A stretch of DNA of 64,000 nucleotides from contig NZ_FQYO01000003.1 of the NCBI RefSeq assembly GCF_900141735.1, forward strand, positions 496,001 to 560,000, in the 5' to 3' direction. Below, in pieces: positions 25,173 to 33,920 of this stretch. Position numbers and translations under genes: made by a program. The notes beneath the pieces were generated by a model, which worked only from the letters and a program-made list of their open reading frames with translations, did no database searches and was not told the origin of the DNA. Position 1 is the first letter of the stretch; every line of letters begins with the position of its first letter. The stretch is from Wenxinia saemankumensis (GTDB lineage Bacteria; Pseudomonadota; Alphaproteobacteria; Rhodobacterales; Rhodobacteraceae).

Positions 25173-25714
25173 TCCTGCTCGTTCTCGGTCTTCTGCTCTG
25201 GTCGGGGGCGCACCTGTTCAAGCGGGTCGCCCCGGAGGCCCGCGCCCGGATGGGCGAGCGGGGCAAGGGCCCGATCGCGCTGGCGCTCGTGCTGTCGATC
25301 GTCCTCATGGTGATCGGCTATCGCGGGGCGGAGGGCGCCTTCTTCTGGGGGCGGCACCCGGCGACGACCGGGATCAACAACCTGCTCGTCCTCTTCGCCT
25401 TCTACCTCTTCGCGGCCTCCGGCATGAAGACCGGGATCACCCGACGCCTGCGCCATCCGCAGCTGACGGCCGTGATCCTGTGGTCCGTCGCGCACCTGCT
25501 GGTGAACGGCGACGTGCCGTCCTTCGTGCTGTTCGGCGGCCTGCTGGCCTGGGCCGTGGCCGAGATCGTCCTCATCAACCGGCAGGAGCGCGTCTGGACC
25601 CCGGCGCACCCGGTGCCGGTCGCGAAGGAGATCCAGGCCGTGGTCGGCACGCTGATCGTCTTCGGCGTCGCGGCCGCCATCCATATCTGGCTCGGCTACA
25701 ACCCCTTCGGATGA
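25169..25714 (+). CDS. NnrU family membrane protein
   Basis: This 181-residue protein has about five or six hydrophobic helices and the NnrU pattern. The pattern includes an early WSGAHLFKR, an internal RHPQLTAVILWSVAHLLVNGD with paired histidines, and a C-terminal helix (VVGTLIVFGVAAAIHIWLGY). NnrU was first linked to nitric oxide and nitrite metabolism, but homologues occur widely, and one group is related to 15-cis-zeta-carotene isomerase. No denitrification or carotenoid genes lie here. It overlaps the preceding gene by four bases (ATGA). Confidence 0.88.
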   Translation: MILLVLGLLLWSGAHLFKRVAPEARARMGERGKGPIALALVLSIVLMVIGYRGAEGAFFWGRHPATTGINNLLVLFAFYLFAASGMKTGITRRLRHPQLTAVILWSVAHLLVNGDVPSFVLFGGLLAWAVAEIVLINRQERVWTPAHPVPVAKEIQAVVGTLIVFGVAAAIHIWLGYNPFG

Positions 25715-25718
25715 GATC

Positions 25719-25922
25719 ATGATCGCCTACCGCTTCCTCACCGCCGACGACACGTCGGCCTTCTGCCACAAGGTGACGGAGGCCCTGTCGAAGGGCTGGT
25801 CGCTGCACGGCGATCCGCAATACGCCTATGACGGGGCCAACAACGTGATGCGCTGCGGTCAGGCCGTCACGAAGGAGGTCGACGGCGCGTACGACCCCGA
25901 GATCCGGCTCGGCTCGCTCTGA
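25719..25922 (+). CDS. DUF1737-type small protein
   Basis: This 67-residue soluble protein begins MIAYRFLTADDTSAFCHKV and contains LSKGWSLHGDPQYAYDG, the core pattern of the DUF1737 family. The family is thought to adopt a small alpha/beta fold, and its function is unknown. It lies 4 bases after nnrU and ends 22 bases before a bidirectional terminator, so it closes a three-gene operon. Confidence 0.8.
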   Translation: MIAYRFLTADDTSAFCHKVTEALSKGWSLHGDPQYAYDGANNVMRCGQAVTKEVDGAYDPEIRLGSL

Positions 25923-25944
25923 GCGGCTGTCCTGCCGACGAGGA

Positions 25945-25968
25945 AAAGGGCGCCCGGGGGCGCCCTTT
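25945..25968. terminator. bidirectional rho-independent terminator
   Basis: A perfect 10-bp stem AAAGGGCGCC / GGCGCCCTTT with a 4-base loop has an A-run on the left and TTT on the right. It lies between the converging DUF1737 gene and the unknown membrane-protein gene and can serve both. Confidence 0.8.
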
Positions 25969-26015
25969 ACCGTTTGGTCCGCAAAGGATCGGGCCGTGAT
26001 TCGGCCGGGGGAGGA

Positions 26016-27017
26016 TCAGACCGGCGTGGTCCTGCGGCCCGCGACCGCGCCGCCCGCGGCGGCGGCGAGCCCCAGAAGGCTGGCGAGACCGGCCAGCAGC
26101 GCGGCCGTGGCCGCCGCCTCGCTCGCGGCATCGGCGGCCTCGGCCGCGGCCTGGCGCGCCTCGTCGATCGCGGCGGCGGCCTGGTCGCGCAGGGCCTGCA
26201 GACGTTCGGAGACATCGGTCAGCAGCTGCTCGGCCTCGGCGTCGGAGAGGCCGAACTCGCTCTGCAGCCGGTCCAGCGCCGCGGCGCGATCCTCTTCGCC
26301 GATCGTGCCGCCGGCGCCGAAGGTCTCGGCCAGGAATTGCTGGATTTCCTCGCCGGCATCCGCCGGATCGGCGACGACGGCCTGCGCTGCGTCGGTCGCG
26401 TCCTCGGCCACCTGCGCCTGCTCCTGTTCGGACACGACGCTGCGATAGGCGTCCTGCAATTCGCCCTGGAACGCGTCCGGCGTGATGCCGGCGGACTGGA
26501 GGGCGTTGCGCACCGGCTCGGGCAGGTTCTCGAGCGTCAGGTCCGAGAGCGACAGGTCGGGAAGCGACGCGTCGTCGGGGATCACTGCCTGCGCGGCCGA
26601 GGCGACGCCCGAGCCGAGGGAGGACAGGGCCGAGCCGACGGCATTGACCGCCGTGCCCGCGGCCGAGACGGCCAGCCAGACGGAGGCCAGCGTGGCGAGG
26701 CCCCAGACGGCGGCGCCGTGCAGCAGCGCGCCCATCGTCTCGCGGTAGCCGGCGAGGCGGCCCGCGGCGTAGCCGCCGACGCCGAGCGCGATCAGCTGGC
26801 TGGCGAAGGTCCAGATGCCGGTGGCGGTGATGCTGCCGTTCATCGGCGAGTTCTCGGTCGTGTCGATCAGCGCGAAGCCGAGGCCGAGCCCGAGCAGCGA
26901 CAGGACCACGAAGATCCCGAGGCCGATCACCGTCCCGGCGAAGATGGCGCTCCACGACGCGCGGTGGGGGTCTGGAACGGGGGCCTGATGGGCCACTCTG
27001 GTCCTGTAGTCCGACAT
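26016..27017 (-). CDS. membrane protein with Ala/Glu-rich C-terminal coiled region, unknown function
   Basis: This 333-residue protein begins MSDYRTRVAHQAPVPDPHRASW. Three membrane helices lie at about residues 22-50 (IFAGTVIGLGIFVVLSLLGL), 65-88 and 95-120. A polar, Asp/Glu/Gln-rich region (about 145-300) with heptad-like alanine repeats (ALRDQAAAAIDEARQAAAEA) suggests a coiled coil. A final hydrophobic segment (LLAGLASLLGLAAAAGG) ends in GRRTT. Similar three-helix proteins are sometimes labelled PhnA-like in databases, without evidence for phosphonate metabolism. The start at 27017 follows a GGGGAG-like site. Confidence 0.65.
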   Translation of the reverse strand: MSDYRTRVAHQAPVPDPHRASWSAIFAGTVIGLGIFVVLSLLGLGLGFALIDTTENSPMNGSITATGIWTFASQLIALGVGGYAAGRLAGYRETMGALLHGAAVWGLATLASVWLAVSAAGTAVNAVGSALSSLGSGVASAAQAVIPDDASLPDLSLSDLTLENLPEPVRNALQSAGITPDAFQGELQDAYRSVVSEQEQAQVAEDATDAAQAVVADPADAGEEIQQFLAETFGAGGTIGEEDRAAALDRLQSEFGLSDAEAEQLLTDVSERLQALRDQAAAAIDEARQAAAEAADAASEAAATAALLAGLASLLGLAAAAGGAVAGRRTTPV

Positions 27018-27277
27018 GAAATCTCCCCTCGGTGTCGCGTTGATGTTTCCGCAAATCATCCGGCCGGTACAAAGTTCCATCGAAGACCCCGAATACGACA
27101 GATCGCACGATGGTGTCGGGGGGGGCGGGAGGTGTGCCGGGGCGCGCCACCCGATGCGGCGGGAGTCCGGACGCTTCATTCGCCGTGGTCTCTGGCGGCG
27201 GTTTCCGCCCCCACGGATCGACCGGAGGGCAGCCGCGTTTCCGGCCGGGGCGCCGGCGGAACAGCCCCCGACCGGGC

Positions 27278-27306
27278 GTGATCACTGGCGCGAGGGTTGT
27301 GATCAC
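27278..27306. promoter_or_regulatory. paired GTGATCAC operator upstream of sdhC
   Basis: Two perfect GTGATCAC palindromes lie at 27278-27285 and 27299-27306, centres 21 bp apart, with a 13-base spacer. This is exactly the arrangement found upstream of sucC (21081-21109), though the spacers differ in sequence. It lies about 140 bases before sdhC. It is a probable shared operator for the two TCA operons. Confidence 0.65.
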
Positions 27307-27319
27307 GAACGGGAAGTTA

Positions 27320-27342
27320 TCGCAAACACAGCCGGTTTGCGA
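27320..27342. promoter_or_regulatory. TCGCAAA-N9-TTTGCGA inverted repeat upstream of sdhC
   Basis: Perfect 7-base arms TCGCAAA (27320-27326) and TTTGCGA (27336-27342) are separated by nine bases, followed by an AT-rich CAATAT. TTTGC-type boxes are known for the RamB/PccR family of short-chain acyl-CoA regulators in Alphaproteobacteria, so this could be a second control site. The match is partial. Confidence 0.4.
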
Positions 27343-27447
27343 CAATATCGCACGTGACAGGGCAGCCGGGATGGGGCACAAGGCCGGTCAACGAGCGGGC
27401 CGCGCGTCCCTTGCCGGCGCCGCGCCAGATCAGGGAGTCCGACCCGA

Positions 27448-27837
27448 ATGGCCGACGTGAACAGGGGCAACCGCCCCCTCTCGCCCTTCATGCTGGGCAA
27501 GTACTACAAGCTGCAGCTGACCTCCGTCACCTCGATCCTGACGCGGATCACCGGCAACGCGCTGATCGTGGCGGGGCTGATGGTCGTCTGGTGGTTCGCC
27601 GCCGCCGCTTCCGGACCCGACGCGTTCCGCATCGCCGACGATGTCCTGCGGTCCTGGTTCGGCGACCTCGTCCTGTTCCTGTCGGTCTGGGCCCTGTGGT
27701 ACCACACCTTCGCCGGGATCCGGCACCTGATCTGGGACCAGGGCTGGATGCTGGAGATCGAGAATGCCGAGCGGCTGGGCTGGGCGGTGATCGGCGGGTC
27801 CGTCGTCTTCACCCTGCTGACAATCCTCGTCGTCTGA
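27448..27837 (+). CDS. sdhC: succinate dehydrogenase cytochrome b556 subunit
   Basis: This 129-residue membrane anchor has three helices at about residues 30-52, 66-88 and 107-129. NRPLSPFMLGKYYKLQLTSVTSI is the standard N-terminal quinone-site segment with its Ser/Arg region, and the heme-ligand histidine region is WYHTFAGIRHLIWD. Together with SdhD it holds heme b and the ubiquinone site of complex II. It is the first gene of the sdh operon; sdhD follows after 11 bases. Confidence 0.95.
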   Translation: MADVNRGNRPLSPFMLGKYYKLQLTSVTSILTRITGNALIVAGLMVVWWFAAAASGPDAFRIADDVLRSWFGDLVLFLSVWALWYHTFAGIRHLIWDQGWMLEIENAERLGWAVIGGSVVFTLLTILVV

Positions 27838-27848
27838 AGGAGCGTACG

Positions 27849-28220
27849 ATGCCCTATCTCACCGACCGCAAGCGCGCCGTGGGCGCCGGGGCCTCCGGCT
27901 CGGGGACCGAGCATCACTGGAAGATGACGCTCTCCTCCGTCGCGCTGCTCTTCCTGGTCCCGCTCTTCGTCGTGACCTTCGGCAACGCGCTGGGCCGCGA
28001 CTATGCCGGCGTGCTCGCCTATTACCAGCGCCCCGTTCCGGCCGCGATCGCGCTGCTCACCTTCCTCGTGGGCTTCCTCCATTTCCGCGGCGGCGCGCAG
28101 ACGATGATCGAGGATTACGTGGGCGGCACCGCCCGCAAGGTCGCCATCATGCTGATGGTCTGCCTCGCCTACGGTCTGGCCGCCATCGGCGCGCTCAGCG
28201 TGATCCGGCTGGCGCTGTGA
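27849..28220 (+). CDS. sdhD: succinate dehydrogenase hydrophobic membrane anchor subunit
   Basis: This 123-residue protein with three helices completes the complex II anchor. It starts MPYLTDRKRAVGAGASGSGTEHHW, the typical alphaproteobacterial SdhD N-terminus, and contains FLHFRGGAQTMIEDYV, the conserved segment with heme- and quinone-facing residues. The ATG at 27849 follows GAAGGAG. It lies between sdhC and sdhA on the same strand. Confidence 0.94.
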   Translation: MPYLTDRKRAVGAGASGSGTEHHWKMTLSSVALLFLVPLFVVTFGNALGRDYAGVLAYYQRPVPAAIALLTFLVGFLHFRGGAQTMIEDYVGGTARKVAIMLMVCLAYGLAAIGALSVIRLAL

Positions 28221-28304
28221 TCCGCGGCCCCCGGCCCGCTTGACCGACCCCCTGCCGCGCGATCCGCGCGCGGCCCCCGCCCCCCGGGACAGGAACCGAC
28301 GCAA

Positions 28305-30110
28305 ATGACCGAATACAGCTACGAGACGCACGAATACGACGTGGTGGTGGTGGGCGCCGGCGGCGCCGGCCTGCGCGCCACGCTCGGCATGGCCGAGCAG
28401 GGCCTGCGCACCGCCTGCATCACCAAGGTCTTCCCGACCCGCTCGCATACCGTGGCGGCGCAGGGCGGCATCGCCGCCTCGCTGTCGAACATGGGCCCCG
28501 ACCACTGGCAGTGGCACATGTACGACACGGTGAAGGGCTCGGACTGGCTGGGCGATACCGACGCGATGGAATACCTCGCCCGCGAGGCGCCGAAGGCAGT
28601 CTACGAGCTGGAGCATTACGGCGTGCCGTTCTCGCGTACCGAGGAGGGCCGGATCTACCAGCGGCCCTTCGGCGGCCACACGACCGAGTTCGGCGAGGGC
28701 CCGCCCGTGCAGCGCACTTGTGCCGCCGCCGACCGCACCGGCCACGCGATCCTGCACACGCTCTACGGGCAGAGCCTGAAGGAGCAGGCGGAGTTCTACA
28801 TCGAGTACTTCGCCATCGACCTGCTGATGGGCGAGGACGGGGCCTGCAACGGCGTCCTCGCATGGAAGCTGGACGACGGCACCCTGCACGTCTTCTCGGC
28901 CAAGATGGTGGTGCTTGCGACGGGGGGCTACGGCCGCGCCTACTTCTCCGCCACCTCCGCCCATACCTGCACCGGCGACGGCGGCGGCATGATCGCCCGC
29001 GCGGGCCTGCCGCTGCAGGACATGGAATTCGTGCAGTTCCACCCGACCGGCATCTACGGCGCCGGCTGCCTCATCACCGAAGGCGCGCGGGGCGAGGGCG
29101 GTTACCTGACGAACTCGGAAGGCGAGCGCTTCATGGAGCGCTACGCCCCGACCTACAAGGATCTGGCCAGCCGCGACGTGGTCAGCCGCTGCATGACGAT
29201 GGAGATCCGCGAGGGCCGCGGGGTCGGCAAGAACAAGGACCACATCCTTCTCAACCTCAACCACCTGCCGCCCGAGACGCTGCACGAGCGTCTGCCGGGG
29301 ATCAGCGAGAGCGCCCGCATCTTCGCCGGCGTCGACGTCACCAAGGAGGCGATCCCCGTCCTTCCGACGGTCCATTACAACATGGGCGGCATCCCGACGA
29401 ACTACTGGGGCGAGGTGCTGAACCCGACCGAGGGCGAGCCCGACCGCGTCGCGCCCGGCCTGATGGCCGTGGGCGAGGCGGGCTGCGCCTCGGTCCACGG
29501 GGCGAACCGCCTCGGCTCCAACTCGCTGATCGACCTCGTGGTCTTCGGCCGCGCCGCGGCGATCCGCGCGGGGCAGGTCGTGGACCGCAGCAAGGCGATC
29601 CCGTCCCCGACCAAGGCCGCGATCGAGAAGGCGCTCGACCGGTTCGACGGGCTGCGCCACGCCAAGGGCGGCGAGGCCACGTCGGAGATCCGGCTCGACA
29701 TGCAGCAGGCGATGCAGCAGGACGCGGCCGTCTTCCGCACCGACAAGACGCTGGCCGAGGGCGTGGAGAAGATGAAGGCCATCGCCGCCAAGATGGACGA
29801 CATCAAGGTGACCGACCGCTCGATGGTCTGGAACTCCGACCTGATGGAGACGCTGGAGCTGACGAACCTCATGCCCAACGCGCTCGCCACCGTGGTCAGC
29901 GCCGAGGCGCGCAAGGAAAGCCGCGGCGCCCATGCGCACGAGGACTACCCCGACCGCGACGACGAGAACTGGCGCAAGCACTCCCTCGCCTGGGTGGAAG
30001 GCAGCGACGTGCGGCTCGACTACCGGCCGGTGCATCTCGACCCGCTGACCACGGCGGAGGAGGGCGGCATCGACCTCAAGAAGATCGCCCCGAAGAAGCG
30101 GGTGTACTGA
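28305..30110 (+). CDS. sdhA: succinate dehydrogenase flavoprotein subunit
   Basis: This 601-residue subunit oxidises succinate to fumarate on covalently bound FAD. The dinucleotide motif GAGGAGLRA is near residue 17. The FAD-linking histidine lies in [13 protein letters not shown], and the substrate and catalytic region includes [40 protein letters not shown] marks the C-terminal FAD contact. It ends in a TGATG overlap with a small lipoprotein gene, so translation is coupled to a gene that is not part of complex II. Confidence 0.97.
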   Translation: MTEYSYETHEYDVVVVGAGGAGLRATLGMAEQGLRTACITKVFPTRSHTVAAQGGIAASLSNMGPDHWQWHMYDTVKGSDWLGDTDAMEYLAREAPKAVYELEHYGVPFSRTEEGRIYQRPFGGHTTEFGEGPPVQRTCAAADRTGHAILHTLYGQSLKEQAEFYIEYFAIDLLMGEDGACNGVLAWKLDDGTLHVFSAKMVVLATGGYGRAYFSATSAHTCTGDGGGMIARAGLPLQDMEFVQFHPTGIYGAGCLITEGARGEGGYLTNSEGERFMERYAPTYKDLASRDVVSRCMTMEIREGRGVGKNKDHILLNLNHLPPETLHERLPGISESARIFAGVDVTKEAIPVLPTVHYNMGGIPTNYWGEVLNPTEGEPDRVAPGLMAVGEAGCASVHGANRLGSNSLIDLVVFGRAAAIRAGQVVDRSKAIPSPTKAAIEKALDRFDGLRHAKGGEATSEIRLDMQQAMQQDAAVFRTDKTLAEGVEKMKAIAAKMDDIKVTDRSMVWNSDLMETLELTNLMPNALATVVSAEARKESRGAHAHEDYPDRDDENWRKHSLAWVEGSDVRLDYRPVHLDPLTTAEEGGIDLKKIAPKKRVY

Positions 30111-30394
30111 TGCGCGCCGCGCTCCTCCTCGGCCTTTTGGGGCTGGCGGCCTGCGGCCCCCGGCCGCCGATGACGCCCGAGGCGGCCGCCGCCTATTGCG
30201 AGGGGCGGGCCCGGGCCGCGGCGGGGCCGACCGGCGCCATCGCCGTCGGCGTGAACAACCGCACCGGCTTCGAGAGCGGGATCTCGGTCGGCCTCAGCTC
30301 GGACTACCTCGCCGGCCGCGACCCGGCGGCGGTCTATGTCGCCTGCATGCAGGATCGTACCGGGGCGATCCCTGCGGCGGTTCCGGCCTTCTGA
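30110..30394 (+). CDS. small putative lipoprotein inside the sdh operon
   Basis: This 94-residue protein has a lipoprotein signal with lipobox LAAC (LLLGLLGLAACGPRPP), so it is probably anchored by an acylated Cys16. The mature part contains AYCEGRARAAAGP and VYVACMQDRTG, whose two cysteines may pair, and a glycine-rich strand pair between them. Its ATG overlaps the sdhA stop by one base, and its stop overlaps the next start by one base. I know no function for it. Confidence 0.7.
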   Translation: MRAALLLGLLGLAACGPRPPMTPEAAAAYCEGRARAAAGPTGAIAVGVNNRTGFESGISVGLSSDYLAGRDPAAVYVACMQDRTGAIPAAVPAF

Positions 30395-31137
30395 TGGACG
30401 TGCAGGACCGGGCCAGGATCGCGGAGCGGATCGAGGCGGAGGCGCAGCGCCAGGTGCAGCGCTTCCGCAAGGCGGTGCGCGGCCTGCATCCGCGGACCTG
30501 TCCGATCTGCGGCTATCAGGGGCATTTCACCGCCTTCGGCCACCCGCCGCGCTTCGACGCGCGCTGCGCCTCGTGCCAGTCGCTCGAACGGCACCGGCTT
30601 CTTGCCCTGTTCGTGCAACGCACCGGCTTCTTCGAGCCGCATCACGCCGTGCTGCATTTCGCGCCGGAGGTGCAGACCGCGCCGACGATCCGCCGGACCG
30701 TCGCCCGCTACGAGACCGCCGACCTGTCGGAGCGGCGGAACGTGACCCACCGCGTCGACATCGAGGCGACGGGCCTGCCGGATGCCTCCTACGACCGGAT
30801 CATATGCTCGCACGTCCTGGAGCATGTCGACGACGCCAGGGCGCTGGCCGAGATATTCCGCATGCTGAAACCCGGCGGGCGCGCGCTCCTCGCCACGCCC
30901 GTCTGCGAGGGCTGGGCCACGACCTACGAGAACCCCGACGTCACGAGCGCGTCGGACCGGCTTGTCCATTTCGGCCAGCAGGACCATGTCCGCTATTACG
31001 GCCGGGACATCCGCGACCGGATCCGCGCCGCCGGCTTCGAGCTGTCCGAGTTCACTGCCGTGGAGCCCGACGTGCTCCGCTACGGCCTGATGCGGGGCGA
31101 GACGCTGTTCGTCGCCACCCGCCCCCCAACCGCCTGA
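30394..31137 (+). CDS. zinc-ribbon class I methyltransferase inside the sdh operon
   Basis: This 247-residue protein has an N-terminal cysteine-rich zinc ribbon (CPICG ... CASC, about residues 36-66) followed by a Methyltransf_11-type SAM domain. Within that domain, [20 protein letters not shown] and [14 protein letters not shown] are typical of methyltransferases acting on small molecules or glycans. The segment [23 protein letters not shown] near the end is typical of a group of methyltransferases associated with sugar modification. It sits between a small lipoprotein gene (one-base overlap) and sdhB (13-base gap). The substrate is unknown. Confidence 0.8.
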   Translation: MDVQDRARIAERIEAEAQRQVQRFRKAVRGLHPRTCPICGYQGHFTAFGHPPRFDARCASCQSLERHRLLALFVQRTGFFEPHHAVLHFAPEVQTAPTIRRTVARYETADLSERRNVTHRVDIEATGLPDASYDRIICSHVLEHVDDARALAEIFRMLKPGGRALLATPVCEGWATTYENPDVTSASDRLVHFGQQDHVRYYGRDIRDRIRAAGFELSEFTAVEPDVLRYGLMRGETLFVATRPPTA

Positions 31138-31150
31138 AGGAGCCCGCCGA

Positions 31151-31930
31151 ATGGTTCAGTTCACGCTGCCCAAGAACAGCCGGATGACGACCGGCAAGAC
31201 CTGGCCCCGGCCCGAGGGGGCGAGCAACGTGCGCGCTTTCCGGATCTACCGCTGGACCCCCGATGACGGGAAGAATCCCCGGGTGGACACCTATTTCGTC
31301 GATCTCGACGATTGCGGACCGATGATCCTGGACGCCCTCATCTACATCAAGAACAGGATCGACCCGACGCTGACCTTCCGCCGGTCCTGCCGCGAGGGGA
31401 TCTGCGGATCCTGCGCGATGAATATCGGCGGGATCAACACGCTCGCCTGCATCTACGGCATCGACGAGGTGGAGGGGGACATCACGATCAACCCGTTGCC
31501 CCACCTGCCCGTCGTGCGCGACCTGATCCCCGACCTCACGCACTTCTACGCCCAGCACGCCTCCATCATGCCCTGGCTGGAGACGAAGACGAACCGCCCG
31601 GCGAAGGAATGGCGCCAGTCCATCGAGGACCGCAAGAAGCTCGACGGCCTCTACGAATGCGTGATGTGCGCCTCCTGCTCCACCGCCTGCCCGTCCTACT
31701 GGTGGAACGGCGACCGCTACCTCGGGCCGGCGGCGCTGCTGCACGCCTATCGCTGGATCGTGGACAGCCGGGACGAAGCGACGGGCGAGCGTCTCGACGA
31801 TCTCGAGGATCCGTTCAAGCTCTACCGCTGCCACACGATCATGAACTGCGCCAAGACCTGCCCCAAGGGGCTGAACCCGGCCAAGGCGATCCAGAACATC
31901 AAGAAGATGATGGTCGAGCGGGTCGTCTGA
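31151..31930 (+). CDS. sdhB: succinate dehydrogenase iron-sulfur subunit
   Basis: This 259-residue subunit carries electrons from the flavin to the membrane quinone through three iron-sulfur clusters. The 2Fe-2S ligands are in [16 protein letters not shown] and the later LAC. The 4Fe-4S motif is [15 protein letters not shown], and the 3Fe-4S part is [14 protein letters not shown]. All expected cysteines are present. It ends the sdh operon. A GC-rich terminator-like hairpin follows. Confidence 0.97.
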   Translation: MVQFTLPKNSRMTTGKTWPRPEGASNVRAFRIYRWTPDDGKNPRVDTYFVDLDDCGPMILDALIYIKNRIDPTLTFRRSCREGICGSCAMNIGGINTLACIYGIDEVEGDITINPLPHLPVVRDLIPDLTHFYAQHASIMPWLETKTNRPAKEWRQSIEDRKKLDGLYECVMCASCSTACPSYWWNGDRYLGPAALLHAYRWIVDSRDEATGERLDDLEDPFKLYRCHTIMNCAKTCPKGLNPAKAIQNIKKMMVERVV

Positions 31931-31939
31931 CCCTCGGCG

Positions 31940-31969
31940 GCGGCGGCCGGCCGATCCCCCGGCCGCCGC
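31940..31969 (+). terminator. terminator-like hairpin after sdhB
   Basis: An 11-bp perfect stem GCGGCGGCCGG / CCGGCCGCCGC with an 8-base loop begins 10 bases after the sdhB stop. The following bases (GCGAATTCC) lack a strong U-run, so termination may be partial or rho-assisted. Confidence 0.5.
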
Positions 31970-32034
31970 GCGAATTCCCGCTCGCGCGGACGTGAAGCGT
32001 GGTATGACCCTGCGGCATGCAGGGGAGTCGCGCC

Positions 32035-33189
32035 ATGTCGTCCACCGCCACCACGCTTCTGATCGGCACCACCAAGGGTCTCTTCCTCCTGAAGGACGAC
32101 GGGGACGGCTGGTCCGTCAGCGGCCCGCATTGCCACGGCTGGCCGATCAACCATGCCGCCGCCGATCCCGCGCGCGGGACCATCTGGGCCTGCGGCGGGA
32201 ACGAGTTCTTCGGATCGGGCGTCTGGCGGTCCGCCGATGGCGGAGAGAGCTGGGAGCTGTCGAAATTCTCGAAGGGCCAGATGGACGACTGGCTGGCGGC
32301 CGAGCCCGAGATGGCGGCCACCTTCGGCATGATCCCGGGAAAGGAACCGATCTTCTCCGACGAGATCCACGCGCTATGGTCGCTCGAGCGGGGCCCTGAC
32401 GCGCTCTATGCCGGGGCGAAGCCGGCGCAGCTCTTCCGCTCGTTCGATGACGGGGCGAACTGGGAGAAGGTACAGGGCCTGACCGACCATCCCTCCGCCG
32501 AAGGGTGGTCCCCCGGGGGCGCCGGTCTCACGCTCCATTCCATCGTCACCGCCCCGGACGATCCGAAGAAGGTCTGGGTCGGGATCAGCGCGGCGGGCGT
32601 CTTCGCAACCGAGGATGGCGGCGCCACCTGGGAGCGGCGCAACCGCATCGGCAATGCCGGCGAGGCCTGCGGGCACGACCACCCCGCGGCGGGGGAGGAC
32701 GGGCAGGTCGGCTTCTGCGTCCACAATATCGGGCGGGCGGCGGGGGCGACGGGCGATCGGCTCTACCAGCAGAACCACCACGGCGTCTTCCGGTCGGTCG
32801 ATGGCGGGCGCAGCTGGGACGACATCACGGCGGGGCTGCCCTCGACCTTCGGCTTCCCGATCGGGATCCACCCGAGCGATCCCGACACGATCTGGACGAT
32901 GCCGCTGAACGGGGACACGCAGGGCCGCTTCCCTCCGGAGGCGAAGGCCGCGATCTGGAAATCCACCGATGGCGGGCAGAGCTGGGCCGCGAAGCGGCAG
33001 GGTCTGCCGCAAGACGGGTGCTACTTCACCGTGCTGCGCCAGGCGATGGCGGTCGGGGAGGGCGAGCCGGCGGGCGTCTTCTTCGGGACCAATTCGGGCT
33101 CGATCTTCGCCAGCCGGGACGAGGGGGAGAGCTGGGACGAAATCGCCCGGCACCTGCCGACCGTGCTGTCGGTCGAGGTCATGCAGTAG
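32035..33189 (+). CDS. Asp-box (BNR) beta-propeller protein
   Basis: This 384-residue protein contains six Asp-box motifs of the S-x-D-x-G-x-x-W type: SADGGESWE, SFDDGANWE, TEDGGATWE, SVDGGRSWD, STDGGQSWA and SRDEGESWD. Such repeats mark sialidase-like or sortilin-like propellers. No signal peptide is visible, so it is probably cytoplasmic, and the sialidase catalytic arginine triad is not evident. The ATG at 32035 follows AGGGGAG at a proper distance; an in-frame ATG at 32017 lacks one. A convergent hairpin lies downstream. Function unknown. Confidence 0.78.
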   Translation: MSSTATTLLIGTTKGLFLLKDDGDGWSVSGPHCHGWPINHAAADPARGTIWACGGNEFFGSGVWRSADGGESWELSKFSKGQMDDWLAAEPEMAATFGMIPGKEPIFSDEIHALWSLERGPDALYAGAKPAQLFRSFDDGANWEKVQGLTDHPSAEGWSPGGAGLTLHSIVTAPDDPKKVWVGISAAGVFATEDGGATWERRNRIGNAGEACGHDHPAAGEDGQVGFCVHNIGRAAGATGDRLYQQNHHGVFRSVDGGRSWDDITAGLPSTFGFPIGIHPSDPDTIWTMPLNGDTQGRFPPEAKAAIWKSTDGGQSWAAKRQGLPQDGCYFTVLRQAMAVGEGEPAGVFFGTNSGSIFASRDEGESWDEIARHLPTVLSVEVMQ

Positions 33190-33242
33190 CCGCGGCTCCG
33201 GCGATGGGGCAGCCCGGCCGGATCATCGAAATCCAGGCCGGT

Positions 33243-33268
33243 CGGGGCCGCCCCTCCCGGCGGCCCCG
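33243..33268. terminator. hairpin between convergent genes
   Basis: A 10-bp stem CGGGGCCGCC / GGCGGCCCCG with a short loop lies between the converging propeller-protein gene and the DUF6455 gene. No U-run is visible. Confidence 0.4.
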
Positions 33269-33286
33269 GACGCGTTCCGCGGGGCG

Positions 33287-33646
33287 TCAGTCGCGCGCGG
33301 CGCGGCGATAGGCCGGGACATTGGGGCAGAACTCCGCCGCCGCCGCGCGCGTCAGACCCGCGGGATCGGCGAAGGCGCGGTGGCAGTCCCCGGTGCGGCC
33401 GCAATTGGCGCAGGCCGCGCCCACGTCGCGCTGGAAGTCGGCATCCCCCTCGAGCCGTTCGCCGACGCCGAAGAGGTCGGCCATCCAGTGCATCCGGACG
33501 ACGTGTTCCTCCGGCATCCGGGCCAGCCGGTCCAGCGTGGAGGGGGCGTAGTCCCCCTCGTCCAGACCGCCCAGGCCGAGCTGCGCGATCCGCGCATCCG
33601 CCTCGCGCCGCTCGCGCCAGCGCTGCTGAAAGTCCCTGCTCGTCAT
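33287..33646 (-). CDS. DUF6455-type cysteine-containing protein
   Basis: This 119-residue soluble protein contains a C-terminal cysteine cluster ACANCGRTGDCHRAF followed by FCPNVPAYRR, the hallmark of the DUF6455 family of Rhodobacterales. The four cysteines suggest metal or cofactor binding, but no role is established. The start at 33646 follows an AGGAGG ribosome-binding site. The upstream in-frame region is non-conserved. Confidence 0.8.
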   Translation of the reverse strand: MTSRDFQQRWRERREADARIAQLGLGGLDEGDYAPSTLDRLARMPEEHVVRMHWMADLFGVGERLEGDADFQRDVGAACANCGRTGDCHRAFADPAGLTRAAAAEFCPNVPAYRRAARD

Positions 33647-33920
33647 CTTGCGCCCTCCTGTCCTGATACCGCCCTCGCACGGTCGGCGTGTCCCCGCCTT
33701 GATCCAGGTCAAGCGCGGTGGCCTGCGGGGCGGGGGAACCGCCGCAGCGCGCCGGGACGGGCAGTCGGATCCGCCGGTCCGGACCGGGCGGGTTCGTTCC
33801 TCGGGCGATGCCGGCCCCCGGGCCGGTGGGCAGACGGGCCTTGCCGGCCCGCGGGCCGTCCGACGGTACCGGGTTCCCGGGCCGGAGCCCCGTCCGTTCG
33901 GCACGCAGCCTCGCGCCGAC

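Larger units (their letters stand above)
27018..27447. other. 430-bp divergent intergenic region containing the sdh control region
   Basis: This gap separates the unknown membrane protein (minus) from sdhC (plus). It holds the GTGATCAC pair and a TCGCAAA/TTTGCGA inverted repeat at 27278-27342. Just upstream is a GC-rich stretch without conserved coding character. Frames open across it look like shadow coding. Confidence 0.6.
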
